Assembly (NCBI GenBank): GCA_947259435.1 | Contig: CAMYMP010000038.1 | Span: 1-7,437 of the forward strand | Length of the DNA stretch: 7,437 nt | Direction of reading: 5' to 3' | From: an uncultured Woeseiaceae bacterium | Lineage (GTDB): Bacteria; Pseudomonadota; Gammaproteobacteria; Woeseiales; Woeseiaceae | Shown: positions 1 to 6,188 of the stretch, in pieces | Position numbering within the stretch: the first letter of the stretch is position 1 | How the letters are laid out: every line of letters begins with the position of its first letter | Position numbers and translations under genes: made by a program | The notes under the pieces: model-generated | What the model saw: only the letters and a program-made list of their open reading frames with translations | What the model was told of the DNA's origin: nothing | Databases searched by the model: none

Positions 1-1447
1 GAATCGATGCATTGAGAGCGAGAATGTTCGTTTGCTCGGCGATGTCGTTGATCAGCTCGATGATATTGCCAATTTCCTGCGAGCTTTCGCCGAGACGCTT
101 GATGCGTTTCGACGTTTCCTGAATTGTCTCGCGAATCGCATTCATTCCGTCAATCGTGCGCCGCACCGCCTCGCCGCCCTTATGTGCGACCTCGACCGAG
201 TGCCGCGCAACATCCGACGACCGTTCGGCGTTTCCCGAAACTTCTTCGATCGACGCGGCCATCGAGACGACCGACTCCGTTGCAGCGTTGATCTCGCGCC
301 CCTGATTGTCAGCAGCTTTGGCCAGGTGTGCCGCAGTATTTTCGGTCTGCTTGGCGGCCGAATCGACCATAATCGCGGTCTCGTTGACCGTCGCGACGAG
401 CTTTCTGAGTTCTTCAATCGCAAAATTAAAAGAGTCGGCAATCGTTCCGGTGATGTCCTCTGTAACGGTTGCCTCGACTGTCAGATCGCCATCAGCAAGA
501 CTCCCCATCTCGTCGAGCAGCCGCAATATCGCCTGCTGGTTACGCTCATTTTGTTCTGCCTGGACTTTTGCTGCCTTCTCGAATTTCGAGGAATGCGCGT
601 TAAGAACGATCAACACGACAACGAGGATCAGTGCCATCGCGGTCAGGCCGAGGGGTATCCAGACAATCTGCAGAAAACCCGGCAATACGCTGCCCGCCGC
701 GGAGAATTCACTCCCCAGTTTTGTTGCGCTGGCATTCAGCTCGGCCTGAATCTCCGTGATACCGGCAACCTGGCCGACACTGGCACTGATTATGTCGACC
801 TGTGCCTCGAGATCCGTAACGTGGCTGGCCAGCGGCACGAGCGCAACCTCACGTCCTTCACTGTCCAGTGGACGAATGTCCAGTTCGGTATCCTGACCGG
901 ATAGCGCATTCCATACGGTGCGCACAAAAGCTGTGTCTTCGGCTATCGCTGCGGCAGCTGCGGCAGCATCGGAGTTGACCGCAAGACCAGGGGCCGACTG
1001 TCCGATACGTGAGACACGCTGCTGGAATTCCTGAATGATCGCGGTTGAGCCGGAACGATCCAGAAGTTCATTGGATAACTCGAGTATCGCCGCCACGCTA
1101 GAGGTGATGCTCGCCGAAGCGCGATTCAATGCCTCAACATCATCGCGTCTTGCAAGAATTGCGGCCGCGCGTGACTCCAGCTGCTGCCAGTCGGACGCAG
1201 CTCCAGGAACTGCCGGACCCGCGGCGCGCCGCTGCTGCGCGAGTTGCCGCAAACTCGCTCCGAGATTGTCAAACCCGCCGTCTTCGCCGTCGAGCGCGGC
1301 GTTCGCCTGAGTGGGTATTGCCTGCGACAACGCGGCAAGATCAGCCGCCTGGGGACTTACACCGGCACCTTGCAGGTAGGTAAGCGCCGCGGCAGCGACC
1401 AATAAGACCGCCGTCGTGATTGCGACTATCCTGAATATTTGATTTAT
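1..1447 (-). CDS. pilJ: Type IV pilus methyl-accepting receptor PilJ (3' end cut by window edge)
   Basis: This is the transmembrane chemoreceptor of the Pil-Chp system, which signals through PilI and the ChpA kinase to PilG and PilH and so controls pilus extension and twitching. The minus frame is open from 1471 to the window edge. In order it shows a first membrane segment (about 1435-1375, including ITTAVLLVAAAALTYL), a periplasmic PilJ-type region with an LSQ helix (near 1350-1330) and a seven-alanine run, a second membrane segment (about 675-600, including LGLTAMALILVVVLIVL), a HAMP-like linker (GSLADGDLTVEATV), and the cytoplasmic coiled-coil signalling domain. The frame leaves the window inside the conserved hairpin tip, IAEQTNILALNASI. 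About 482 codons are visible; PilJ of P. aeruginosa has 682 residues. No normal start codon lies before the first membrane segment. The ATA at 1447-1445, which would give a product beginning R-I-N-Q-I-F, is used here only as a marker. Identity is firm from sequence and operon position; the start is not. Confidence 0.93.
   Translation of the reverse strand, partial: MNQIFRIVAITTAVLLVAAAALTYLQGAGVSPQAADLAALSQAIPTQANAALDGEDGGFDNLGASLRQLAQQRRAAGPAVPGAASDWQQLESRAAAILARRDDVEALNRASASITSSVAAILELSNELLDRSGSTAIIQEFQQRVSRIGQSAPGLAVNSDAAAAAAAIAEDTAFVRTVWNALSGQDTELDIRPLDSEGREVALVPLASHVTDLEAQVDIISASVGQVAGITEIQAELNASATKLGSEFSAAGSVLPGFLQIVWIPLGLTAMALILVVVLIVLNAHSSKFEKAAKVQAEQNERNQQAILRLLDEMGSLADGDLTVEATVTEDITGTIADSFNFAIEELRKLVATVNETAIMVDSAAKQTENTAAHLAKAADNQGREINAATESVVSMAASIEEVSGNAERSSDVARHSVEVAHKGGEAVRRTIDGMNAIRETIQETSKRIKRLGESSQEIGNIIELINDIAEQTNILALNASI
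950..967. repeat. Two-copy 9-bp tandem repeat in pilJ
   Basis: The 9-base unit tgcggcagc occurs twice in direct succession (950-958 and 959-967). On the coding strand it gives part of a run of seven alanines in the periplasmic region of PilJ. It keeps the reading frame and is probably a simple coding repeat with no separate function. Confidence 0.5.
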
Positions 1448-1487
1448 GCGTAGCCCGGCACCGTGTCGGCACTACTGATTGCGACGG

Positions 1488-2051
1488 TCATTCGGCGGCC
1501 GCCTGCAGGAAAAAATTGCTTTCGACAAAGTCGAACAGATTGAATATGGGCCACGTGTCTTCGCCCCGCTGATACGCGCCCGTTAGAAAACGATCGCATC
1601 GGACCGAGGTCTCCGGCCAGCTGTCTGTGTGTTCGTGGTCCATAAAACGGCGAAAGCCGAGCACTTCGTCAACGACGAGACCGGCGGGGACTTCGCGATG
1701 GTTGACCGAAATGACACGCGTCGTTCGGCGCAAGGTCGTGCGGCCACTTCCGAGCAGCAACTTGACGTCAATGAGCGGAAGTAGATGGCCGCGCAGATTT
1801 GCAATGCCGAGCATCCAGCGTTTACTCCCCGGAACCCGGGTCATCCCGTCCGGTAACATCAGTACCTCCCGAACCTGGTCGCGACCCGCGACAAAATGTT
1901 CTTCGCCGATACGAAACCCAACGCCGACCCACTCCGCGGGTGCCGTCCCGCTGCCTTGCCCTGAATGCGCCTGGCGACTACGGCGCTCCATCTCGGCCAG
2001 CAACTCGAACGGTTGCTTGACCAGCGCCGCGAGGTCCGCAGATTCGCTCAT
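1488..2051 (-). CDS. pilI: CheW-like adaptor protein PilI
   Basis: PilI is the cytoplasmic CheW-type scaffold that links receptor PilJ to the histidine kinase ChpA in the type IV pilus chemosensory system. The product is 187 residues. An N-terminal helix of about 30 residues (PFELLAEMERRSRQ) and a Gly/Ser/Ala-rich stretch precede a CheW fold at about residues 40-180. Recognisable elements are VGFRIGEEHF (44-53), VREVLML (60-66), RVPGSKRWMLGIANLRGHLLP (72-92, the most conserved block), VDEVLGFRRF (127-136) and the C-terminal FNLFDFVES (170-178). The ATG directly follows the pilH stop codon (TGAATG) and has no clear ribosome binding site, so translation is probably coupled to pilH. pilJ follows downstream. 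Assignment to PilI over a flagellar CheW rests on the N-terminal helix and the pilGHIJ order. Confidence 0.95.
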   Translation of the reverse strand: MSESADLAALVKQPFELLAEMERRSRQAHSGQGSGTAPAEWVGVGFRIGEEHFVAGRDQVREVLMLPDGMTRVPGSKRWMLGIANLRGHLLPLIDVKLLLGSGRTTLRRTTRVISVNHREVPAGLVVDEVLGFRRFMDHEHTDSWPETSVRCDRFLTGAYQRGEDTWPIFNLFDFVESNFFLQAAAE

Positions 2052-2417
2052 TCAGGCAGCCATCACCGCGTTAATCTTCGTCACGAGCTGCTTCGCGTCG
2101 ATCGGCTTGACGAGATATTCGACGGCTCCCTGGCGCATGCCCCAAATCTTGTCGGTTTCCTGATCCTTCGTCGTGATCATAATGACCGGAATGCCGGCAG
2201 TCTGCGCATCCTGCGTTAATTTGCGGGTCGCCTGAAAACCGTTCATTCCGGGCATGACGACATCCATCAGGATGCAATCCGGCCGCGATAACCTGGCCTG
2301 CTTCAGGCCTTCTTCGCCGCTGTCGGCTACCAGCGTCTCAAAGCCGTTTTTTTCCAGCATGCTCTGAAACAGATGCAGCTCAGTCGGCGAGTCATCGATG
2401 ATGAGGATTACTGCCAT
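2052..2417 (-). CDS. pilH: Twitching motility response regulator PilH
   Basis: PilH is a single-domain CheY-like receiver, phosphorylated by ChpA, that acts together with PilG in setting pilus extension and retraction. The 121-residue product is receiver domain only, with no output domain. The acidic pair is D8/D9, the phosphoacceptor aspartate D52 (ILMDVVMPGMNGFQATRKL), the switch threonine T82 (IMITTKDQETDK) and the conserved lysine K104 (YLVKP). The DDSPTE start and the TTKDQETDKIWG block are typical of PilH and separate it from PilG. A good ribosome binding site, AAGGGAG, lies at 2429-2423 with a five-base spacer before the ATG. The gene begins 36 bases after the pilG stop codon and abuts pilI with no gap. 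Confidence 0.97.
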   Translation of the reverse strand: MAVILIIDDSPTELHLFQSMLEKNGFETLVADSGEEGLKQARLSRPDCILMDVVMPGMNGFQATRKLTQDAQTAGIPVIMITTKDQETDKIWGMRQGAVEYLVKPIDAKQLVTKINAVMAA

Positions 2418-2422
2418 CAGTG

Positions 2423-2429
2423 CTCCCTT
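2423..2429 (-). promoter_or_regulatory. Ribosome binding site of pilH
   Basis: AAGGGAG on the minus strand, five bases before the pilH ATG. It is a strong Shine-Dalgarno match and supports the 2417 start. pilI and pilJ have no comparable site. Confidence 0.75.
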
Positions 2430-2453
2430 GACAAAGTATCGAATACGTAGTGA

Positions 2454-2846
2454 CTAATTAATCTGGTTCGAAATCGCACCAAGTAACTCATCCTTGGTGA
2501 ACGGTTTGGTGAGGTACTGTTCGGAGCCCACGATGCGGCCGCGTGCCCGGTCAAATAGCCCGTCCTTGCTCGAAAGCATGATGACCGGAGTCTCCTTGAA
2601 CAATTTATTGTGCTTGATCAGCGAACACGTCTCATACCCGTCCAGACGCGGCATCATGATGTCGACAAAAATCAGGTCAGGCTGGTGGTCGGCTATCTTC
2701 GACAGCGCGTCGAACCCATCGATTGCGGTGAATACGTGACAACCTTCTTTGGTCAGCAGCGTTTCTGCGGTACGACGTATCGTCTTGCTGTCATCCACAA
2801 CGAGGATCTTGAGCCCATTCAGACTTCGAGACACACTATTTGACAC
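2454..2846 (-). CDS. pilG: Twitching motility response regulator PilG
   Basis: PilG is the CheY-like receiver that promotes pilus extension downstream of the ChpA kinase; in P. aeruginosa it also affects cAMP signalling. The 130-residue product is one receiver domain with a short N-terminal tail. Key residues are D18/D19 (VVDDSKTIRRTAETLL), phosphoacceptor D62 (FVDIMMPRLDGYET), S92 (VIMLSSKDGLFDRA) and K114 (YLTKPF). The SKTIRRTAETLL and SSKDGLFDRARGRIVGS blocks are very close to PilG of pseudomonads. The start is GTG at 2846, chosen because GAGGAAA lies just upstream (2857-2851) and no in-frame ATG precedes the receiver fold. It is the first gene of the minus-strand operon and diverges from gshB. 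Confidence 0.97.
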   Translation of the reverse strand: MSNSVSRSLNGLKILVVDDSKTIRRTAETLLTKEGCHVFTAIDGFDALSKIADHQPDLIFVDIMMPRLDGYETCSLIKHNKLFKETPVIMLSSKDGLFDRARGRIVGSEQYLTKPFTKDELLGAISNQIN

Positions 2847-2850
2847 CGGA

Positions 2851-2857
2851 TTTCCTC
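2851..2857 (-). promoter_or_regulatory. Ribosome binding site deciding the GTG start of pilG
   Basis: GAGGAAA on the minus strand, with GAGG seven bases from the GTG at 2846. It supports that GTG over the second in-frame GTG four codons later. Confidence 0.7.
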
Positions 2858-2994
2858 ACGCTTGAACTGGAATCCCGAAGGATTCATTCTGTTTATCGTT
2901 TTCCCTTGCACGCCGGCGGTGGGCAGCCATAACACCCGGGAAAACCGACTTGTACCATATTGACATAAGTCCCGCTACGACGCCCGCCGCACAG

Positions 2995-3016
2995 CGCAAA
3001 ATCTCAAGAATTTGCG
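2995..3016. repeat. Short inverted repeat upstream of gshB
   Basis: The arms CGCAAA (2995-3000) and TTTGCG (3011-3016) are perfect 6-base complements separated by 10 bases. The element lies about 25 bases before the possible gshB -10. The geometry, with centres about 16 bases apart, could suit a regulator binding site, but 6-base arms can occur by chance. Confidence 0.3.
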
Positions 3017-3039
3017 GCGCTTAGCTTTTGATTCCAAGG

Positions 3040-3045
3040 TATAGT
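3040..3045 (+). promoter_or_regulatory. Possible -10 element for gshB
   Basis: TATAGT differs from the sigma-70 consensus TATAAT by one base and lies 37 bases before the gshB start, giving a short leader. No good -35 hexamer is found 16-18 bases upstream (the 17-base position reads gcgctt). This is a weak call based on one hexamer. Confidence 0.25.
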
Positions 3046-3082
3046 TGCTCGCACGAATCGGACTGGGTGCAGAATCCCGCTC

Positions 3083-4039
3083 ATGCCCAAGGGCTTGCTC
3101 AAAATCGGAATCGTAATGGACCCAATCGAGTCCATCACGCCCTACAAAGACAGTTCTCTGGCGATGCTGCTCGAAGCCGAGCGACGTGCCGCCGAAATTC
3201 ACTATTTTCAGCAACGCGACCTCAAGATTGCCGGCGGCACGGCTTTCGGCCGTTCGCAGCGTCTGCGAGTCCGTGACGATAACGAGGCGTGGTTCGAAAT
3301 AGGGGAAATGAAGGAAGTTGAGCTTGGTTCGCTCGACGTGATCCTGATGCGCAAAGACCCGCCGTTCGACATGGAATACGTCTATACGACCTACATCCTG
3401 GACCGGGCGCGGGAAGCCGGTGCACTCATCGTCAACCACCCGCAGGCACTGCGGGACATGAATGAGAAGGCCTACATCGCCTGGTTTCCCGAGTGCACAC
3501 CCCTGACACTGATCACACGATCGATGGCGGAAATGAAGGCGTTTCTCCACGACAACGAGCGCATTGTCGTCAAACCGCTGGACGGCATGGGGGGCCGCTC
3601 GATATTTGTTGTAAGCAAGAATGACAACAACGCCAATGTGATCTTCGAAACGCTGACAGACTACGGTCAGCGATTCGCAATGGCGCAGGTTTTTATTCCG
3701 GAGATCAGCGCTGGCGACAAGCGCATATTGCTGATTAATGGCGAAGCCGTCCCGTATGCACTGGCCCGTATTCCCTCCGATGACGACTATCGAGGCAATC
3801 TGGTCATGGGCGCCAAGGGCATTGGACAGGAATTATCTGACGTGGACCGCGCGATTTGCGACCGGGTCGGGCCAATATTGCGTGACCGGGGCGTGTTATT
3901 CGCCGGGATCGATGTGATTGGCGACTATTTGACCGAAGTCAATGTCACTAGCCCGACGGGCATCCGCGAACTCGACAAGTGCTTTGACCTTAACATTGCC
4001 GGCCTGTTGTTTGACGCAATCGAGGCAGAGATTGCTTAA
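3083..4039 (+). CDS. gshB: Glutathione synthetase GshB
   Basis: GshB is the cytoplasmic ATP-grasp ligase that joins gamma-glutamylcysteine and glycine, using ATP, in the second step of glutathione synthesis. The 318-residue product matches the family length. The N-terminal domain shows KIGIVMDPIESI (7-18), DSSLAMLLEAERR (23-35), DVILMRKDPPFD (85-96) and LIVNHPQALRDMNEK (115-129). The ATP-grasp part shows VVKPLDGMGGRSIF (162-175), the glycine-rich loop over ATP, then GDKRILLINGE (211-221), PYALARIP (224-231) and the metal and substrate block TEVNVTSPTGIRE (284-296). The ATG gives four or five residues more than E. coli GshB before the first strand; no strong ribosome binding site is seen, so a slightly different start is possible. 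gshA is not in the window. Placement next to pilG is the usual arrangement in pseudomonads and relatives and does not imply a shared function. Confidence 0.97.
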   Translation: MPKGLLKIGIVMDPIESITPYKDSSLAMLLEAERRAAEIHYFQQRDLKIAGGTAFGRSQRLRVRDDNEAWFEIGEMKEVELGSLDVILMRKDPPFDMEYVYTTYILDRAREAGALIVNHPQALRDMNEKAYIAWFPECTPLTLITRSMAEMKAFLHDNERIVVKPLDGMGGRSIFVVSKNDNNANVIFETLTDYGQRFAMAQVFIPEISAGDKRILLINGEAVPYALARIPSDDDYRGNLVMGAKGIGQELSDVDRAICDRVGPILRDRGVLFAGIDVIGDYLTEVNVTSPTGIRELDKCFDLNIAGLLFDAIEAEIA

Positions 4040-4090
4040 GACGCGGTTTGCCTCTTTATCAGCTGCAGATTATTTTCCAAACGAGACTTG

Positions 4091-4118
4091 AGCCCTTGTT
4101 TTCAGGCCCGCAGGGGCT
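4091..4118 (+). terminator. Possible weak intrinsic terminator after gshB
   Basis: AGCCCTTG (4091-4098) can pair with CAGGGGCT (4111-4118), an 8-bp stem with one G-T pair and a 12-base loop, followed by a short T run. A further TTGAG / CTCAA pair (4088-4092 and 4123-4127) can extend it with bulges. The T tract is poor, so this may instead be a leader or mRNA-end hairpin. It is the only such structure I see in the gap of about 160 bases between gshB and tonB; the rest of that gap shows no gene. Confidence 0.35.
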
Positions 4119-4198
4119 TTAACTCAATGTGTTCAACGAATTGATTTTGCTCGATCTTTCAAGCGAAACGCCGAGGAATTAAGTAAACTGTCACCGTT

Positions 4199-5116
4199 AT
4201 GGCCAGCATCGCCATGAAAACCGAATCGATGGACGATTTTCAACTCGCCGCACCGGAGATACCCGACCGGCTGCCGGCAATGTTGTTCCTCGCCGCACTG
4301 ATTCACGGCATCCTGATTATTGGGATCACGTTCAATGCGGAGTTATTCGATAACTTCGCTGACGCAATCTCGCTCGAGGTGACAATCGTAGCCGACCCGG
4401 ATCAGCGCATTGACCGGCCGGACGAGGCCGAGTATCTGGCTCAGGCGTCACAGCAGGGTGGCGGCAATACCATGGACGAGGTGCGGCCCTCGGCGCCGCT
4501 GGAAAGTGCATCGCCGATTGACAATCTTGGGGAGGAAAACGCCAAGTCATTAATCGATGCGAAGTCGCATGATAAGTCCGCCGATCAGCTCGTAACCACG
4601 CAGAGTGAAAAGGACCTGCGTGTTGCGGACGATCTGCGGGATCAGCCACGGCCGGAAGATATGACGGCCATCGCGCTCGAGTCGGGCAGCGAACAAACGC
4701 TCCCTCTGCCGCAGGACGACAATTCCTCACTGCTGATACACGACGATGATCCGCGACAGCTCATTATCAGCGCCGACACGCGCGAGTCGACCATTGCGGC
4801 CTATCTGGACAACTGGAAACGGCGCATCGAGGCGGTCGGTGACGAGTATTTTCCGGAGCTCGGCGAGCTGGACGGCTTTACAGGCAGCCCGACTCTCGAA
4901 GTCAGCATCGAAGCGTCGGGCCAGCTCGCAGAGGTCATTATTCGTAAATCGAGCGGTTCGCCGGTGCTCGACAAAGCTGCTTTGGATATTCTCCGGCGCG
5001 CCTCGCCGTTCGACCCGTTCCCCGAAGCAATCCGCGCCGATTATGATCGGCTGCGATTCGCGTACAAATGGCTGTTCAGTGACCAGATTCAATCCGCCAC
5101 TGCGAGCGTCAATTAG
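4199..5116 (+). CDS. tonB: TonB-family energy transducer (TonB3-like, pilus-linked locus)
   Basis: TonB proteins sit in the inner membrane, span the periplasm and pass energy from ExbB/ExbD to outer-membrane partners. The product is 305 residues: a short cytoplasmic tail (1-25), one membrane helix (about 26-45, AMLFLAALIHGILIIGITF), a long polar acidic linker (about 46-195), and a TonB C-terminal domain (about 200-295: YLDNWKRRIEAVGDEYFP, PTLEVSIEASGQLAEVIIRKSSG, LDKAALDILRRASPFDPFP). The membrane histidine (H36) typical of TonB is present, but the serine four residues before it in classic TonB is alanine (A32). The linker lacks the Glu-Pro/Lys-Pro repeats of classic TonB. In P. aeruginosa the gene at this position is tonB3, required for normal twitching motility and pilus assembly; the same role here is inferred from order and domain layout. 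No exbB or exbD is nearby. The ATG at 4199 has no clear ribosome binding site; ATGs at 4214 and 4229 are alternatives. Confidence 0.88.
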   Translation: MASIAMKTESMDDFQLAAPEIPDRLPAMLFLAALIHGILIIGITFNAELFDNFADAISLEVTIVADPDQRIDRPDEAEYLAQASQQGGGNTMDEVRPSAPLESASPIDNLGEENAKSLIDAKSHDKSADQLVTTQSEKDLRVADDLRDQPRPEDMTAIALESGSEQTLPLPQDDNSSLLIHDDDPRQLIISADTRESTIAAYLDNWKRRIEAVGDEYFPELGELDGFTGSPTLEVSIEASGQLAEVIIRKSSGSPVLDKAALDILRRASPFDPFPEAIRADYDRLRFAYKWLFSDQIQSATASVN

Positions 5117-5171
5117 CAGAGACCGGCGGCCAGCTGTTGTGCCCGCACGCCATACGACAGATACTGTGGGC

Positions 5172-5735
5172 ATGGGTTTCGATGGTTCTCTGACAAATCA
5201 GTTACTTATCGCGATGCCGGGGATGCCCGACCCCAACTTCAGCACGACGGTCACTTTGATTTGTGAACATAACGATGAAGGCGCGCTTGGTATTGTTATC
5301 AACAGGCCGCTTGATCTGACCCTGGCCGGGCTGTTCGAGCAACTCGACGTCGCGGATCCCGACCCGCAAGCATCCGCAAGGCCGGTATTGATGGGCGGAC
5401 CCGTGGGACCCGAGCGCGGTTTCGTGCTGCACGATCCAGGGAGCTCATTTGAAAATTCCGTCGAAGTATCCAGTGACATTTGTCTGACGCTGTCGCGAGA
5501 CGTCATCGATGCGATGGCGACGGGCGCAGGACCGCAGCAGTCTCTGGTCGCACTCGGCTACGCGGGCTGGGAGCCGGGCCAACTCGAGCACGAAATGCTT
5601 GCAAACACCTGGCTCAACGTTCCCGCCACGCCGGTTATCGTATTCGACACCCCGTTCAACGATCGCTGGATGTCAGCTGCAAAGACACTCGGTATCGACA
5701 TCAGCAAGATTTCGCCCGATGCCGGACACGCCTGA
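5172..5735 (+). CDS. yqgE: YqgE/AlgH family protein
   Basis: This is a conserved cytoplasmic protein of the UPF0301 (YqgE/AlgH) family. Its biochemical role is unclear; the AlgH name comes from an effect on alginate expression in Pseudomonas. The 187-residue product covers the full family length. Conserved blocks are LTNQLLIAMPGMPDPNF near the N-terminus, TLICEHNDEGALGIVINRPL, MGGPVGPERGFVLHDP, the central SRDVIDAMATG, ALGYAGWEPGQLEHEM and the C-terminal RWMSAAKTLGIDI ending in AGHA. The ATG at 5172 fits family N-termini; a GTG two codons upstream (5166) is an alternative. The frame stays open far upstream across the end of tonB, but that part does not resemble the family and overlaps the TonB domain. 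tonB ends 55 bases before; the last 17 bases overlap ruvX. Confidence 0.95.
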   Translation: MGFDGSLTNQLLIAMPGMPDPNFSTTVTLICEHNDEGALGIVINRPLDLTLAGLFEQLDVADPDPQASARPVLMGGPVGPERGFVLHDPGSSFENSVEVSSDICLTLSRDVIDAMATGAGPQQSLVALGYAGWEPGQLEHEMLANTWLNVPATPVIVFDTPFNDRWMSAAKTLGIDISKISPDAGHA

Positions 5736-6177
5736 GCGCGACGCCAGCCCGCCCGAGACGATACTCGCTTTTGATTTTGGCATGCGGCGTATCGGCGTCG
5801 CCGTCGGCCAGACCGTTACCGGGTCGGCGAGCCCGTTGGGCGTTATCGCCAACGGCGACGATGGGCCTGACTTCAACGCGATTTCAGATCTCGTGAAGGA
5901 ATGGCAGCCGTCGCGACTCATCGTCGGTCTGCCGCTGCATGCAGACGGATCGCCTGGCGAAATGCAGTCACGCGTCGCGAGCTTTGTGACAGACCTGTTG
6001 CGTTACCAGCTTCAAGTCGACACCGTCGACGAGCGCTACACATCACTCGAAGCCCAGGCCGCGCTGAAGAACGCCCGGGCTGCGGGCAGCCGTGGACGTA
6101 TCTCCAGGGAGATGATTGACAGCGCAGCGGCCGTGATCATTGCGGAGCGATTTCTCACCGGACGAACGAACGTGTAG
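5719..6177 (+). CDS. ruvX: RuvX/YqgF, RNase H-fold Holliday junction resolvase-like protein
   Basis: RuvX/YqgF is a small RNase H-fold nuclease, essential in E. coli, linked to 16S rRNA 5'-end maturation and reported as a Holliday junction resolvase. The 152-residue product has a 14-residue polar tail, then the first strand ILAFDFGMRRIGVAVG (15-30) carrying acidic D19, the block LIVGLPLHADGSPGEM (67-82), VDERYTSLEAQ (103-113) with D104 and E105, and DSAAAVIIAERFL (134-146) with D134. These match the expected acidic active-site positions. The ATG at 5719 lies inside the 3' end of yqgE, giving a 17-base overlap. The next in-frame ATG falls inside the catalytic motif, so 5719 is the only reasonable start. 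The pair yqgE-yqgF is conserved in many Gammaproteobacteria. pyrB follows after 11 bases. Confidence 0.95.
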   Translation: MPDTPERDASPPETILAFDFGMRRIGVAVGQTVTGSASPLGVIANGDDGPDFNAISDLVKEWQPSRLIVGLPLHADGSPGEMQSRVASFVTDLLRYQLQVDTVDERYTSLEAQAALKNARAAGSRGRISREMIDSAAAVIIAERFLTGRTNV

Positions 6178-6188
6178 CATTCCACGCC

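Larger units (their letters stand above)
2847..3082. other. Divergent intergenic region between pilG and gshB
   Basis: About 236 bases separate the two divergent starts and must hold promoters for both the pil operon and gshB. No convincing sigma-70 pair is visible for pilG. A perfect TTGACA on the plus strand (2960-2965) has no -10 element at the right distance. A TATAGT on the plus strand (3040-3045) is a possible gshB -10. I see no coding signal here. Confidence 0.6.

Noticed and set aside
32..904. A 290-residue plus-strand open frame
   Set aside because: It lies opposite pilJ, whose translation shows membrane helices, a HAMP-like linker and a conserved receptor tip. The plus-strand product is Arg/Cys-rich with no recognisable domain.
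1400..1402. TTG as the start of pilJ
   Set aside because: It would leave only about nine residues of the first membrane helix, so the receptor could not be anchored normally.
2960..2965. Perfect TTGACA on the plus strand as a -35 for gshB
   Set aside because: The position 17 bases downstream reads cccgcc and no -10-like hexamer is at a usable distance; it is 118 bases from the gene start.
2975..3550. A 191-residue minus-strand open frame over the start of gshB
   Set aside because: It is antisense to highly conserved GshB motifs, and its own product has no recognisable fold.
4161..4198. GAGGAA (4173-4178) as ribosome binding site and TAAACT (4184-4189) as -10 for tonB
   Set aside because: GAGGAA is about 20 bases from the ATG, too far for normal use, and TAAACT has no -35 partner and is too close to the start codon.
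4746..5171. A long open stretch in the yqgE frame reaching back across the end of tonB, giving an apparent 329-residue fusion
   Set aside because: The extra N-terminal part is Arg/Ser/Ala-rich, unlike any YqgE protein, and lies in a shifted frame over the well-conserved TonB C-terminal domain. YqgE homology starts just after ATG 5172.
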